From contig NZ_SSBK01000013.1 of NCBI RefSeq assembly GCF_004795035.1, positions 62,001 to 126,000 of the forward strand: a stretch of DNA of 64,000 nucleotides, given 5' to 3'. Below are positions 17,381-25,832 of this stretch, piece by piece; the stretch's first letter is position 1; each line of letters begins with the position of its first letter. This DNA comes from Streptomyces sp. A0958. Its GTDB lineage: Bacteria > Actinomycetota > Actinomycetes > Streptomycetales > Streptomycetaceae. The position numbers were made by a program, and so were the translations under genes. Below the pieces are notes generated by a model that worked only from the letters and a program-made list of their open reading frames with translations, ran no database searches and had not been told where the DNA came from.

Positions 17381-19447
17381 ATGGCAGAACTCAACCGCCG
17401 CCGGCTCCTGAAGCTCGCCGGGGGCTCCGTCGCCCTCACCGCGCTGTCGGGCAGCATCGCCCGCGCCGCCTCCCTTCGGCCACGCGGGCGTACGGGCACG
17501 ATCGAGGACGTCGAGCACATCGTCGTCCTGATGCAGGAGAACCGGTCCTTCGACCACTACTTCGGCACGATGAAGGGCGTACGGGGATACGGTGATCCGC
17601 GCCCCGTCACGCTGCCCAGCGGGGCGCCGGTCTGGCACCAGGCGGACGCGGCCGGCAAGGAGGTGCTGCCGTTCCGGCCGCCGGCCGACGAGCTCGGGAT
17701 GCAGTTCCTCCAGGACCTGAACCACGACTGGGCCGGCGGTCACCGGGCGTTCAACAAGGGGGCCTACGACCAGTGGGTGCCCGCCAAGACGGCGACGACG
17801 ATGGCCCACCTCACCCGTGAGGACATCCCGTTCCACTACGCGCTCGCCGACGCGTTCACCGTCTGCGACGCGTACCACTGCTCGTTCATCGGGTCGACCG
17901 ACCCCAACCGCTACTACCTCTGGAGCGGCTACACCGGCAACGACGGCACCGGCGGCGGTCCCGAGCTGGGCAACGACGAGGTGGGGTACGGCTGGACGAC
18001 CTACCCGGAGCGGCTGGAGAAGGCCGGGGTGTCGTGGAAGGTGTACCAGGACATCGGCGACGGGCTCGACGCCGCCGGCTCCTGGGGCTGGATAAACGAC
18101 GCCTACCGGGGCAACTACGGCGACAACTCGCTGCTCTACTTCAACAGCTACCGCGACGCCCGGCCCGGCGACCCCCTCTACGACAAGGCCCGCACCGGCA
18201 GCGACGTCAAGGGCGGCGGCGGTCTGCTCGTCGACCTCAAGGCCGACGTCCGGGCCGGGACGCTGCCCTCGGTCTCCTGGATCGTGGCCCCCGAAGCCTT
18301 CAGCGAGCACCCCAACTGGCCCTCGAACTACGGCGCCTGGTACATCGCCCAGGTGCTGGACGCGCTGACCGCCGACCCGGAGATCTGGGGCCGCACCGCG
18401 CTGTTCATCACCTACGACGAGAACGACGGCTTCTTCGACCACGTCGTGCCGCCCTTCGTCCCGTCCGGGCCCGCGCAGGGACTGTCCACCGTCGACACCG
18501 CCGCCGACTACTTCCCCGGCGACCTCCGTTACGCCGCCGGACCGTACGGGCTCGGCCAGCGCGTCCCCATGACGGTCGTCTCGCCCTGGAGCACCGGTGG
18601 CTACGCCTGCTCCGAGGTCTTCGACCACACCTCCGTCATCCGGTTCATGGAGCGGCGCTTCGGCGTGCACGAGCCCCACATCTCGCCCTGGCGACGGGCC
18701 GTCTGCGGCGACCTGACCTCCGCGTTCGACTTCCGGCGCACGGACTCCTCGGCCCCCGAGCTGCCCTCCACGGCCGGGTATGAGCCCCCGGACGGCGACC
18801 GGCACCCCGACTACGTACCCGTGCCGCCCGCCACCGGCGCGGTGCCGAACCAGGAGCGCGGCGCGCGCCCCACCCGCCCGCTGCCGTACGCGCCCCGGGT
18901 CGACGGGGCCGCCGACCCGGCCACCGGCACCTACCGCCTCACGTTCAGCGGCGGCCCGGCGGCCGGGGCGCAGTTCCTCGTGACGTCCGCCAACCGCACC
19001 GACGGGCCCTGGACGTACACCACCGAGGCGGGCGCCTCGCTCGCGGACACCTGGAACACCGCCTACTCCGGCGGAGCGACCGACCTCACCGTCCACGGCC
19101 CCAACGGGTTCCTGCGCTCCTTCCGCAACCCCGGGAAGGCCGCCGGCCCCGAGGTGACGGCACGTCATGGCGGTGCGGGCGGGCGGCTGGTACTCACCTT
19201 CACCCACTCCGGGTCCGGTTCCGTGCGGCTGACCCTGCGCAGCGCCGCCGCCTACGGGGGAGCGGTGCAGACGGTCACCGTACGCGCGGGCGAGACCGTC
19301 GAGCGCGTCCTCGACCTGCGCCGCAGCAGGCGCTGGTACGACATCACCGTCAGCAGCGACGCGGACGAGACCTTCCTGCGCCGCTTCGCCGGTCACGTCG
19401 AGACGGGTGAGGTCGGGGTGAGCGACCCCGGGCTGCGTACCGGCTGA
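17381..19447 (+). CDS. Phospholipase C, phosphocholine-specific type, Tat-exported
   Basis: A 688-residue secreted phosphoesterase. ATG 17381 follows AAAGG by nine bases and gives a twin-arginine signal, NRRRLLKLAGGSVALTALSG, so the enzyme is exported folded. The catalytic domain of the alkaline-phosphatase/acid-phosphatase-like AcpA superfamily begins with HIVVLMQENRSFDHYFGTM, where Glu-Asn and the His/Asp bind metal. It continues with FIGSTDPNRYYLWSGY and LFITYDENDGFFDHVVPP. Two C-terminal beta-sandwich repeats (DUF756-like, about residues 505-680) are typical of bacterial non-haemolytic phospholipases. The overall length matches this family (about 690). It probably releases phosphate from phospholipids. 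It stands alone, with its own terminator, and no phosphate-box motif was recognised upstream. Confidence 0.93.
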   Translation: MAELNRRRLLKLAGGSVALTALSGSIARAASLRPRGRTGTIEDVEHIVVLMQENRSFDHYFGTMKGVRGYGDPRPVTLPSGAPVWHQADAAGKEVLPFRPPADELGMQFLQDLNHDWAGGHRAFNKGAYDQWVPAKTATTMAHLTREDIPFHYALADAFTVCDAYHCSFIGSTDPNRYYLWSGYTGNDGTGGGPELGNDEVGYGWTTYPERLEKAGVSWKVYQDIGDGLDAAGSWGWINDAYRGNYGDNSLLYFNSYRDARPGDPLYDKARTGSDVKGGGGLLVDLKADVRAGTLPSVSWIVAPEAFSEHPNWPSNYGAWYIAQVLDALTADPEIWGRTALFITYDENDGFFDHVVPPFVPSGPAQGLSTVDTAADYFPGDLRYAAGPYGLGQRVPMTVVSPWSTGGYACSEVFDHTSVIRFMERRFGVHEPHISPWRRAVCGDLTSAFDFRRTDSSAPELPSTAGYEPPDGDRHPDYVPVPPATGAVPNQERGARPTRPLPYAPRVDGAADPATGTYRLTFSGGPAAGAQFLVTSANRTDGPWTYTTEAGASLADTWNTAYSGGATDLTVHGPNGFLRSFRNPGKAAGPEVTARHGGAGGRLVLTFTHSGSGSVRLTLRSAAAYGGAVQTVTVRAGETVERVLDLRRSRRWYDITVSSDADETFLRRFAGHVETGEVGVSDPGLRTG

Positions 19448-19498
19448 GCGGAGGCGGTGCGGGGGTGCGCGCCGGTGCCCCGGTACTTCGCGATGCGT

Positions 19499-19529
19499 AT
19501 CAAAGGTGGGCAGTTGTGCCCCCTTTGAT
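19499..19529 (+). terminator. Terminator after phospholipase C gene
   Basis: A stem of 13 pairs with one bulged T: ATCAAAGGTGGGCA (19499-19512) against TGCCCCCTTTGAT (19517-19529), loop GTTG, followed by T-rich bases. Confidence 0.8.
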
Positions 19530-19585
19530 TCGTCCAGGGTTCGGGAATGATCGCAGTTGGTAGTTCCTGCGTCACACAAACTCCT

Positions 19586-19614
19586 TATAGTGGACGGGTG
19601 TTGATCGCGCGATC
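19586..19614 (+). promoter_or_regulatory. Candidate promoter and operator of the P450 pair
   Basis: A good -10 hexamer, TATAGT (19586-19591), is followed about 11 bases later by the perfect 12-bp palindrome GATCGCGCGATC (19603-19614), close to the expected transcription start. The -35 element is not obvious. The palindrome is a candidate repressor site. Confidence 0.5.
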
Positions 19615-19651
19615 TTGACGCGTGCAGTTGTCGCCCCAGGAGTCAGGATTC

Positions 19652-20947
19652 ATGACGCGACCATCTTCGGCAGAGCCCGCACCGGTCACTCCGCCACCTC
19701 CTCCCGGCTGCCCGGCACACGCCGGGGCCGTCCCGCTCTGGGGCCCCGGGTTCCAGACGGAGCCCCAGGTCGTCTACCGCACCATGCGGCGCGACCACGG
19801 GCCCGTCGTCCCCGTCGAGCTACCGGGCGGCTTTCCCGCCTGGCTGGTCATCGGCTACCGCGAGCTCCACCGCGTCACCAGTGACGGCGAGTTGTTCCCG
19901 CGCGATGTCGGCCTCTGGAACCAGTGGCCGCACATCCCCGACGACTGGCCCCTGCTGCCGATGGTGGGGCGGCCCTTGCCGTCCATCTACTTCAGCGCGG
20001 GCGAGGAGCACCGGCGGCACGTCCGCATGGTCGGACCCGCCCTCGAAGGCGCCGACCCGTTCCAGATCCGCAGCCACTGCGAGCAGTTGGCCGACCGGCT
20101 GATCGACGACATGTGCAGCCGCGGCACCGCCGACCTCGTCGCCGAGTTCTGCGAACCCCTCCCCGTCCTCGTCCTCGCCCGCCTGATCGGCTTCCCCGAC
20201 GACGAAGGCATCGGCATCGCACAGGTGTTGAAGGACCTGGCGGACGGCGGGCCGGAGGCGCAGAGCGCGCATCTGCGGTTCGGGGAGTACATGGCGCGGC
20301 TGCTCGCCGCGAAGCGGGCCGAGCCGGGGGACGACGTCACCTCCCGCATGCTCGACTTCCCGGAGAAGTTCACCGACGAGGAGTACACACTCGACCTGAT
20401 GGCCGTCACGGCCGCCGGGCACCTCCCCACCGCCGACTGGATCAGCAACTCCCTGCGGCTGATGCTCACCGAGGACGAGTTCGCCGACTCCATGGCCCAC
20501 GGCCGGCGCAGCATCGGCGAGGCCATGAACGAGGTGCTGTGGGAGGACACCCCCACCCAGATCCTCGCCGGACGCTGGGCCGCACGCGACACCCAGCTCG
20601 GCGGACAGCGGATCAGGTCCGGGGACATGCTGCTGCTCGGGCTCGGGGCCGCCAACACCGACCCGTTGATCCGCCAGGGCCTGTCCGCCGGCGGCTCGTC
20701 CGCCCAGGGCGGCAACGGCGCACACCTGGCCTTCAGCCACGGCGAGTACCGGTGCCCGTTCCCGGCCCAGGAGATCGCCGAGATCATCGCCAGGACCGGC
20801 ATCGAGGTACTGCTCGACCGGCTGCCTGATCTGCGGCTCGACGTCCCCGTCGAAAGCCTCGTCCGACGGCCCTCCCCCTTCCTCCGCGGCAACACCTCGC
20901 TCCCCGTCCGGTTCACCCCCGTACGTACGACAGGAGACTTCTCGTGA
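19652..20947 (+). CDS. Atypical cytochrome P450, CYP157-like (no EXXR arginine)
   Basis: A 431-residue P450-fold protein starting at ATG 19652 (AGGAG nine bases upstream). The N-terminus, with PPPPPGCPAHAGAVPLWGPG, resembles the conservon P450 at 57 kb, as does the sequence WAARDTQLGGQRIRSGDMLL. The haem ligand Cys368 is in FSHGEYRCPFPAQE. The K-helix, where P450s carry E-x-x-R, reads NEVLW (residues 293-297), so the salt-bridge arginine is missing. This is the known peculiarity of the CYP157 family of Streptomyces. It overlaps the next P450 gene by GTGA. In S. coelicolor CYP157 genes pair with CYP154 genes in conservons. Here the pair lies 32 kb from the nearest conservon. Activity and substrate are unknown. 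Confidence 0.9.
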   Translation: MTRPSSAEPAPVTPPPPPGCPAHAGAVPLWGPGFQTEPQVVYRTMRRDHGPVVPVELPGGFPAWLVIGYRELHRVTSDGELFPRDVGLWNQWPHIPDDWPLLPMVGRPLPSIYFSAGEEHRRHVRMVGPALEGADPFQIRSHCEQLADRLIDDMCSRGTADLVAEFCEPLPVLVLARLIGFPDDEGIGIAQVLKDLADGGPEAQSAHLRFGEYMARLLAAKRAEPGDDVTSRMLDFPEKFTDEEYTLDLMAVTAAGHLPTADWISNSLRLMLTEDEFADSMAHGRRSIGEAMNEVLWEDTPTQILAGRWAARDTQLGGQRIRSGDMLLLGLGAANTDPLIRQGLSAGGSSAQGGNGAHLAFSHGEYRCPFPAQEIAEIIARTGIEVLLDRLPDLRLDVPVESLVRRPSPFLRGNTSLPVRFTPVRTTGDFS

Positions 20948-22197
20948 ACTGCCCCCATGCCACCCAGGCAGCGGCCCAGCACGGCGGTACCGTCGTCATC
21001 GACCCCATGGTCCAGGACCTGGACGGCGAGACGGTACGGCTGCGCGACGCCGGACGGCTGGCCCGGATCGTGCTCCTGGGCGTGCCGGCCTGGACCCTCA
21101 CCCGGCACGCGGACGCCCGGCAGCTCCTGGTCGACCCGCGGCTGGTGAAGGACATCGGCGCCTGGGGGCTGTGGCAGAGCGGCGAGGTGACGCGCGACTG
21201 GCCGCTCATCGGGATGATCGACGCCGGGCGGTCCATGTTCACTGTCGACGGCGCCGAACACCGCCGGCTGCGGACCAAGACCTCGCAGGCGCTCACGCCC
21301 CGCCGGCTGGAGGCGATACGCCCCGACATCGAGAAGTTCACCGCGGAGCTGCTGGACGCGCTGGAGGAGGGCGGCCGGGACGGGGCCGTCGTCGACCTCA
21401 AGGCCGTGTTCGCCCAGCCGCTGCCGATGCGGGTCGTCGGCATGCTGATGGGGGTCGACCCCGCGGAGAACGCCATGCTGACCCGCCAGTACAAGGCCTT
21501 CTTCTCCATGCTCACCCCGCAGGACGAGCGCCTCGCCCTCCTCGCCGACCTGGACGTCTTCTACGCCGGACTCGTGCGCGAGAAGACCGCGCAGCCGACC
21601 GACGACCTGACCTCCGCGCTCATCCTCGCCGAGGAGGGCGGCGAGCCCCTGACCGAGGAGGAGGTGATCGGCAACCTCAAGGCCATGGTCGCCGCCGGGC
21701 ACGAGACCACGATCGGGCTCATCCTCAACGCCGTACGCGCCCTGCTGGCCCACCCCGAGCAGCTGCGGATGGTCCTCGACGGGGAGGTCTCCTGGGAGAC
21801 CGTGATCGAGGAGACCCTGCGGTGGGACACCCCCACCACCCATCTGCTCATGCGGTTCGCCACGGAGGACATCCAGGTGGGTGACGACGTGATCGCCAAG
21901 GGCGAGGGGGTGGTCATCTCCTACCGGGTGATCGGCCGCGACCCGGAGCAGCACGGCCCCGACGCCGACGCCTTCGACATCACGCGCGCCACCCCCATCC
22001 GGCACATGACCTTCGGGCACGGCCCGCACATCTGCCCCGGCGCGGCCCTCTCCCGGGTCGAGGCGGGCATCGCCCTGCCTGCGCTCTTCGCCCGCTTCCC
22101 GCGACTGCGGCTCGCGGTGCCCGACTCGGAGCTGCGCAACCTTCCCGTGATGACGCAGAACGACATGGAGTCCTTCCCCGTCCTGCTCGGCACCTGA
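20944..22197 (+). CDS. Cytochrome P450, CYP154-like
   Basis: A 417-residue P450 with all conserved elements. The I-helix oxygen-binding motif is AAGHETTIGL. The K-helix EXXR is in EETLRW, with Glu290 and Arg293. The haem loop FGHGPHICPGAAL carries ligand Cys364. GTG 20944 overlaps the stop of the preceding P450 (GTGA), so the two are translated together. CYP154 enzymes of Streptomyces hydroxylate steroids and macrolide aglycones in vitro, but native substrates are mostly unknown. No ferredoxin gene or biosynthetic cluster is adjacent, so redox partners must come from elsewhere. A strong hairpin terminator follows. Confidence 0.93.
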   Translation: MNCPHATQAAAQHGGTVVIDPMVQDLDGETVRLRDAGRLARIVLLGVPAWTLTRHADARQLLVDPRLVKDIGAWGLWQSGEVTRDWPLIGMIDAGRSMFTVDGAEHRRLRTKTSQALTPRRLEAIRPDIEKFTAELLDALEEGGRDGAVVDLKAVFAQPLPMRVVGMLMGVDPAENAMLTRQYKAFFSMLTPQDERLALLADLDVFYAGLVREKTAQPTDDLTSALILAEEGGEPLTEEEVIGNLKAMVAAGHETTIGLILNAVRALLAHPEQLRMVLDGEVSWETVIEETLRWDTPTTHLLMRFATEDIQVGDDVIAKGEGVVISYRVIGRDPEQHGPDADAFDITRATPIRHMTFGHGPHICPGAALSRVEAGIALPALFARFPRLRLAVPDSELRNLPVMTQNDMESFPVLLGT

Positions 22198-22230
22198 GTC
22201 GATGTGACCGAAGGCCCGGCGGCGGGCATA

Positions 22231-22263
22231 TCGTGGCGGTAGCCGAAGCGGCTGCCGCCACGA
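22231..22263 (+). terminator. Terminator after the P450 pair
   Basis: A 15-bp stem with a single G-U pair: TCGTGGCGGTAGCCG (22231-22245) against CGGCTGCCGCCACGA (22249-22263), with a 3-base loop. Confidence 0.85.
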
Positions 22264-22297
22264 GCCGTCCTGGGCGGGCACGGGGTCGAAACGTCGA

Positions 22298-22313
22298 GTC
22301 GAAGCGCTTCGAC
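22298..22313. promoter_or_regulatory. LacI-family operator, perfect palindrome, upstream of lacI-type gene
   Basis: GTCGAAGCGCTTCGAC is a perfect 16-bp palindrome with the central CG step typical of LacI-family operators. The same TCGAAGCGCTTCGA core occurs twice in the divergent promoter at 32 kb, which links this regulator to the glycosidase and transporter genes and implies autoregulation. Confidence 0.85.
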
Positions 22314-22387
22314 ACTGGTCTGGACATGCAGACCGAGCGGGTCTAGGCTCGCGCTGTCTCTCCATGTCGCAGATGGAGAGGGCGGAG

Positions 22388-22401
22388 TCGAAGCGCTTCG
22401 C
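22388..22401. promoter_or_regulatory. Second LacI-family operator before the regulator gene
   Basis: The 12-bp palindrome CGAAGCGCTTCG (22389-22400), flanked by T and C, is the same core as the site 90 bases upstream. With two sites the regulator could repress its own promoter by looping. Confidence 0.8.
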
Positions 22402-22475
22402 CGCATCTGGCCAAAAGTGCCGGAGCAGACCGGTGCGCGTGCCGGGCCCGACGACGTCCCGTGATGGAGAGCTGA

Positions 22476-23483
22476 ATGGTCACCCTGGCCGAGGTCGCGC
22501 AGCACGCCGGAGTCTCGGCGAGCACGGTGAGCTACGTCCTCAGCGGCAAGCGCTCCATCTCGGTGGCCACTCGCGAGCGCGTCGAGCAGAGCATCCAGCA
22601 GCTCGGCTACCACCCCAACGCCGGGGCCAGGGCCCTCGCCAGCAGCCGGTCGAACATCATCGCGCTCATGGTGCCGCTGCGCACCGACATGTACGTGCCC
22701 GTGATGATGGAGATCGCCATCGCGGTCGCCACCACCGCCCGCACCCACGGCTACGACGTCCTGCTGCTCACCGGCGAGGAGGGCCCCGCCGCCGTGCGGC
22801 GGATCGCCGGCAGCTCGCTCGCCGACGCGATGATCCTGATGGACGTCGAACTGCACGACGAACGGCTGCCCCTGCTGCGCGAGACCGACCGGGCCGCCGT
22901 GCTCATCGGCCTGCCCGCCGACACCGCCGGCCTGACCTGTGTGGACCTCGACTTCGAGGCGACCGGGGCGCTCTGCGTGGAGCACCTGGCCGGTCTCGGA
23001 CACCGTGAGATCGCCGTGATCGGCGAGGCCGCCGCGGTGTACGAGCGGCACACCGGGTTCGCCGAGCGGACCGTCGACGGCGTACGGGCCAAGGCGCAGG
23101 AGACCGGGGTGCGCGTTCTGCACCGGCCGTGCGAGGGCGGGTACGCGGCGATGGCGCAGACGCTGTCGCGGATATTCGACGAGCGCCCCGGCACCACCGG
23201 CTTCATCGTGCAGAACGAGGCGGCGGTGGAACCGCTGCTCAACCTGTTGCGGCAGCAGGGCCGGGCCGTGCCGGAGGACGTGTCGGTGGTGGCGATCTGC
23301 CCCGAACAGGTGGCCTCCCAGGCGTCGGTGCGGCTCACCTCGGTGGCCATACCGGCGCAGGAGATGGGGCGCCGCTCGGTCGAGCAGGTCGTCGCCAAGC
23401 TCTCCGGCCGCGGGACGGACGAAGTGGAGCTGCTGGCACCGGAGTTGACGGTACGGGAGAGTACTGGCCCGGCCCCGGTGTGA
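22476..23483 (+). CDS. LacI-family repressor of the glycosidase/transport locus
   Basis: A 335-residue regulator. ATG 22476 has GGAG seven bases upstream. Residues 1-50 form the LacI helix-turn-helix, VTLAEVAQHAGVSASTVSYV, followed by the hinge helix ending GARALASSRSNIIALMVP. The rest is a periplasmic-binding-protein fold for an effector sugar. The minor-groove-intercalating hinge (ARALASSRS) is intact. Two palindromic sites upstream and two at 32 kb suggest that it represses itself and the divergent operons. The inducer is likely a xyloglucan-derived mono- or oligosaccharide, which is inferred from the target enzymes. The gene converges on the GH95 gene, with a long shared terminator between them. 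Confidence 0.95.
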   Translation: MVTLAEVAQHAGVSASTVSYVLSGKRSISVATRERVEQSIQQLGYHPNAGARALASSRSNIIALMVPLRTDMYVPVMMEIAIAVATTARTHGYDVLLLTGEEGPAAVRRIAGSSLADAMILMDVELHDERLPLLRETDRAAVLIGLPADTAGLTCVDLDFEATGALCVEHLAGLGHREIAVIGEAAAVYERHTGFAERTVDGVRAKAQETGVRVLHRPCEGGYAAMAQTLSRIFDERPGTTGFIVQNEAAVEPLLNLLRQQGRAVPEDVSVVAICPEQVASQASVRLTSVAIPAQEMGRRSVEQVVAKLSGRGTDEVELLAPELTVRESTGPAPV

Positions 23484-23500
23484 GCCCCAGGGGGCGATGC

Positions 23501-23542
23501 GTGCAAGGAGCCGGCCCCCGCGCGGGGGCCGGCTCCTTGCAC
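23501..23542. terminator. 42-bp perfect palindrome, bidirectional terminator
   Basis: GTGCAAGGAGCCGGCCCCCG (23501-23520) and its exact complement (23523-23542) flank a central CG. It lies between the convergent LacI and GH95 genes and can fold on both transcripts. Confidence 0.92.
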
Positions 23543-23573
23543 GTGCGGCTCAGCCGAACGAGACGCCACGAGT

Positions 23574-25832
23574 TCATCCGCGGGTGCGTCGGGAGCGCTG
23601 CCGCGGCCCCAGTTCGAGGACGCGTTCCACGCCGGCGGTCAGCTCCAGTGGAGCCGGGGGCACACCGGCGGAGGCATCGGTGCGGGTATGGCCGTCACCC
23701 GTGCGTACATCGATACGGGCGTCACGCGTGGGACGCAGTACGGCGGTGGCGGTGGAGTCGGCCGACCAGCGCAGATCGAGTCCGGCGCCGAACCGCGTAC
23801 GCACACCGCGCAGTTCACCGCCCGGGCAGCCCGCGAGGGGCGCGGGCAGCAGGACCAGCCGGTCCGGCGTCGACTGGACGAGCGACTCGATGACCGCGGC
23901 GGGCAGGGCGTGGGCCGCGTCCGCGTTGTAGACGTTGCGGGACGGATAGTGGGCGCTCATCAACGAGTCGTGGAAGAAGTCGCCCGCCAGGACCGACCGG
24001 ACGGCGGCCGAGGCCCGCTCCCCGTCCCGCAGCCGCGCGGCGACCAGCGCATGGTGCAGATGGCCGTGCGCGGAGTCGTTCTCCGCGCCGCGCAGCTCCA
24101 GCGCCCGGTGCGCGGCGGCCGACAGCTCCGGGGTGTCGTACGGATTGATCGCGTCCAGCGGCCACACCGGGTAGAGGTGGCTGAGATGGCGGTGGTCGTA
24201 CGTCTCCGCCAGGCCCGGCCACGCCCACTCGGCGAGCGCGCCGTCCTCGTTGACCCGGTACTCCGCGAGCCGGTCCGCCAGCGCCCGCCGCCGGGCGGAG
24301 GCCGGATGGCCGGGGGAGCGGTCGGCCGCCGCGGTCAGGGCGTGGCGGGCCGCCGCGAGGTCCATCGTTGCGTTGACCGTCCCCCAACTCGCGTTGGCCG
24401 AACGGTTCTCCGGCGAGTACGAGGGGACGACGGCCACCCGCCCGCCGGGACCGGTACGGGTCAAAAAGTCCTCGTAGAACAGGGCGGCCTCGTCCAGGGC
24501 GGCCGTCAGCCGGGGGTCCGTCACCCCGGTCGTCTCGGCGTGCTCGATCAGCGGTTCCAGGAGCCAGTCCGCGCCCGCCGTCCACAGATGCAGTGGGTAG
24601 GCGCGCTGGTAGTGGCGGGTGTGACCCGACTCGCCGTCGGTGTGGGAGGGGGCGACGATGCCGCGCGCACCGAAGATCGCCCGCGCGTTGTCCCGCCAGT
24701 CGGCGAGCTGCCCGTAAATCAGCGAGGCATGGGCCTCGGACACCTCCGGCAGCGCCGCCGCGGCGGCCGAGGCGATCTGGAGGTTGAGGTTGGCGTTGGT
24801 GGTGAACGCCCCCGACCAGGCGGTGTCCCAGTCGCCCGTCCACAGCCCGGTCAGCCGGGGCGGCAGGACCCCGGACGCGGACAGCAGGTGGTAGCGCCCC
24901 GCCGCGAACAGCCGCTCAAGGAGCGCCGGACTCTCCGGCCGCCGAATCAACTCGCTACCGGACAGGTACTGTTCGGCCGGGTCCGCCTCCAGGGTGAGGG
25001 AGGCCCGCTCGAAGGCCGGGCGGTGCAGCGCGCAGTGCCGGGCGAACAGCGCCGGGTAGTCGTCGCGGGGCAGCGCGGCACACTCCGCCGCCGGGTCCAG
25101 GTGGCCCGCGTGCCGGCGCACCCTGGTGAGCAGCAGCAGGCTCCTGGCCCCCTCGACCCGGACGCCCTCGCCCGCCACCGACACCCGGCCGCCCTCCGCC
25201 CGCACCACCGTCACCCCGGTGTACGCGAGCTCGCTGTCCGGGTAGCCGGCCCGCAGCGTCAGCCGGGCACCGTCCGGGGTCAGTACGGTGCTGCGCCCCA
25301 CGGCCAGGCGCGGCGGGGCACCCGGCAGGGCGTGGTCCAGGGTCAGGTCCACCGCGAGCCCGGGCGCGGTGACGTACTGGACGATCACGTCGTCGGCGCG
25401 CGAGACGAACACCTGGCTGCGCCGGGCCCCGCAGACGGCCGTGATCTCCCCGGTGGCGAAGTCGACCGAGCGCCGGTAGCCCGCGGGCGGACCGGGCATC
25501 GAGGGGGTGGGGCGGATGCGGGTCTGGAAGGCGGGGTGGAAGGGCTGCACCCACACCAGGGGGCGGCCCGCGCCGAAGTGTTCCGCCGCCGTGGTGTCAC
25601 CGGCGAGCAGGGCGCTCTGCAGCCGGTCGAGCCGGTGCGCGAGTTCGGGCGGGCGGATGTGCTCGCTGCCGTTGGGCCGGACCAGGGTGTGGTGGTTGAC
25701 GACGACCCGGTCGTCGGCGAGGTCCCCGTACACCATGGCCCCGTGCCGGCCGTTGCCCCCGAGGAAGGCGTCCTCCCAGCGGGCGGCGGGGCGCGGCTCC
25801 CAGGTGCCGTCGATGTGCGCGCGTCCGGTCAT
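23574..25832 (-). CDS. Glycoside hydrolase family 95-like alpha-L-fucosidase
   Basis: A 752-residue cytoplasmic glycosidase (no signal peptide). The GH95 N-terminal beta-domain begins with WEDAFLGGNGRHGAMVYGDL, very like the family's 'LPLGNGRLGAMVFG'. The (alpha/alpha)6 catalytic barrel shows SYSPENRSANASWGTVNATM and HRHLSHLYPVWPLDAINPY, both GH95 hallmarks. The usual 'GDGGTGWSxAW' segment before the last barrel helices is replaced by AENDSAHGHLHHALVAARL, so the subfamily is divergent and linkage specificity is uncertain. GH95 members remove alpha-1,2-linked L-fucose (some L-galactose), the terminal residue of fucosylated xyloglucan. The gene overlaps GH42 by ATGA and is the last gene of the minus-strand operon. 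Confidence 0.83.
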   Translation of the reverse strand: MTGRAHIDGTWEPRPAARWEDAFLGGNGRHGAMVYGDLADDRVVVNHHTLVRPNGSEHIRPPELAHRLDRLQSALLAGDTTAAEHFGAGRPLVWVQPFHPAFQTRIRPTPSMPGPPAGYRRSVDFATGEITAVCGARRSQVFVSRADDVIVQYVTAPGLAVDLTLDHALPGAPPRLAVGRSTVLTPDGARLTLRAGYPDSELAYTGVTVVRAEGGRVSVAGEGVRVEGARSLLLLTRVRRHAGHLDPAAECAALPRDDYPALFARHCALHRPAFERASLTLEADPAEQYLSGSELIRRPESPALLERLFAAGRYHLLSASGVLPPRLTGLWTGDWDTAWSGAFTTNANLNLQIASAAAAALPEVSEAHASLIYGQLADWRDNARAIFGARGIVAPSHTDGESGHTRHYQRAYPLHLWTAGADWLLEPLIEHAETTGVTDPRLTAALDEAALFYEDFLTRTGPGGRVAVVPSYSPENRSANASWGTVNATMDLAAARHALTAAADRSPGHPASARRRALADRLAEYRVNEDGALAEWAWPGLAETYDHRHLSHLYPVWPLDAINPYDTPELSAAAHRALELRGAENDSAHGHLHHALVAARLRDGERASAAVRSVLAGDFFHDSLMSAHYPSRNVYNADAAHALPAAVIESLVQSTPDRLVLLPAPLAGCPGGELRGVRTRFGAGLDLRWSADSTATAVLRPTRDARIDVRTGDGHTRTDASAGVPPAPLELTAGVERVLELGPRQRSRRTRG

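Noticed and set aside
17159..19579. 806-codon minus-strand frame opposite phospholipase C
   Set aside because: Antisense shadow with low-complexity Gly/Val/Arg composition and no recognisable fold.
19652..22197. P450 pair as part of a secondary-metabolite cluster
   Set aside because: No polyketide, peptide, terpene or other scaffold enzyme lies on either side; neighbours are a phospholipase and a sugar repressor.
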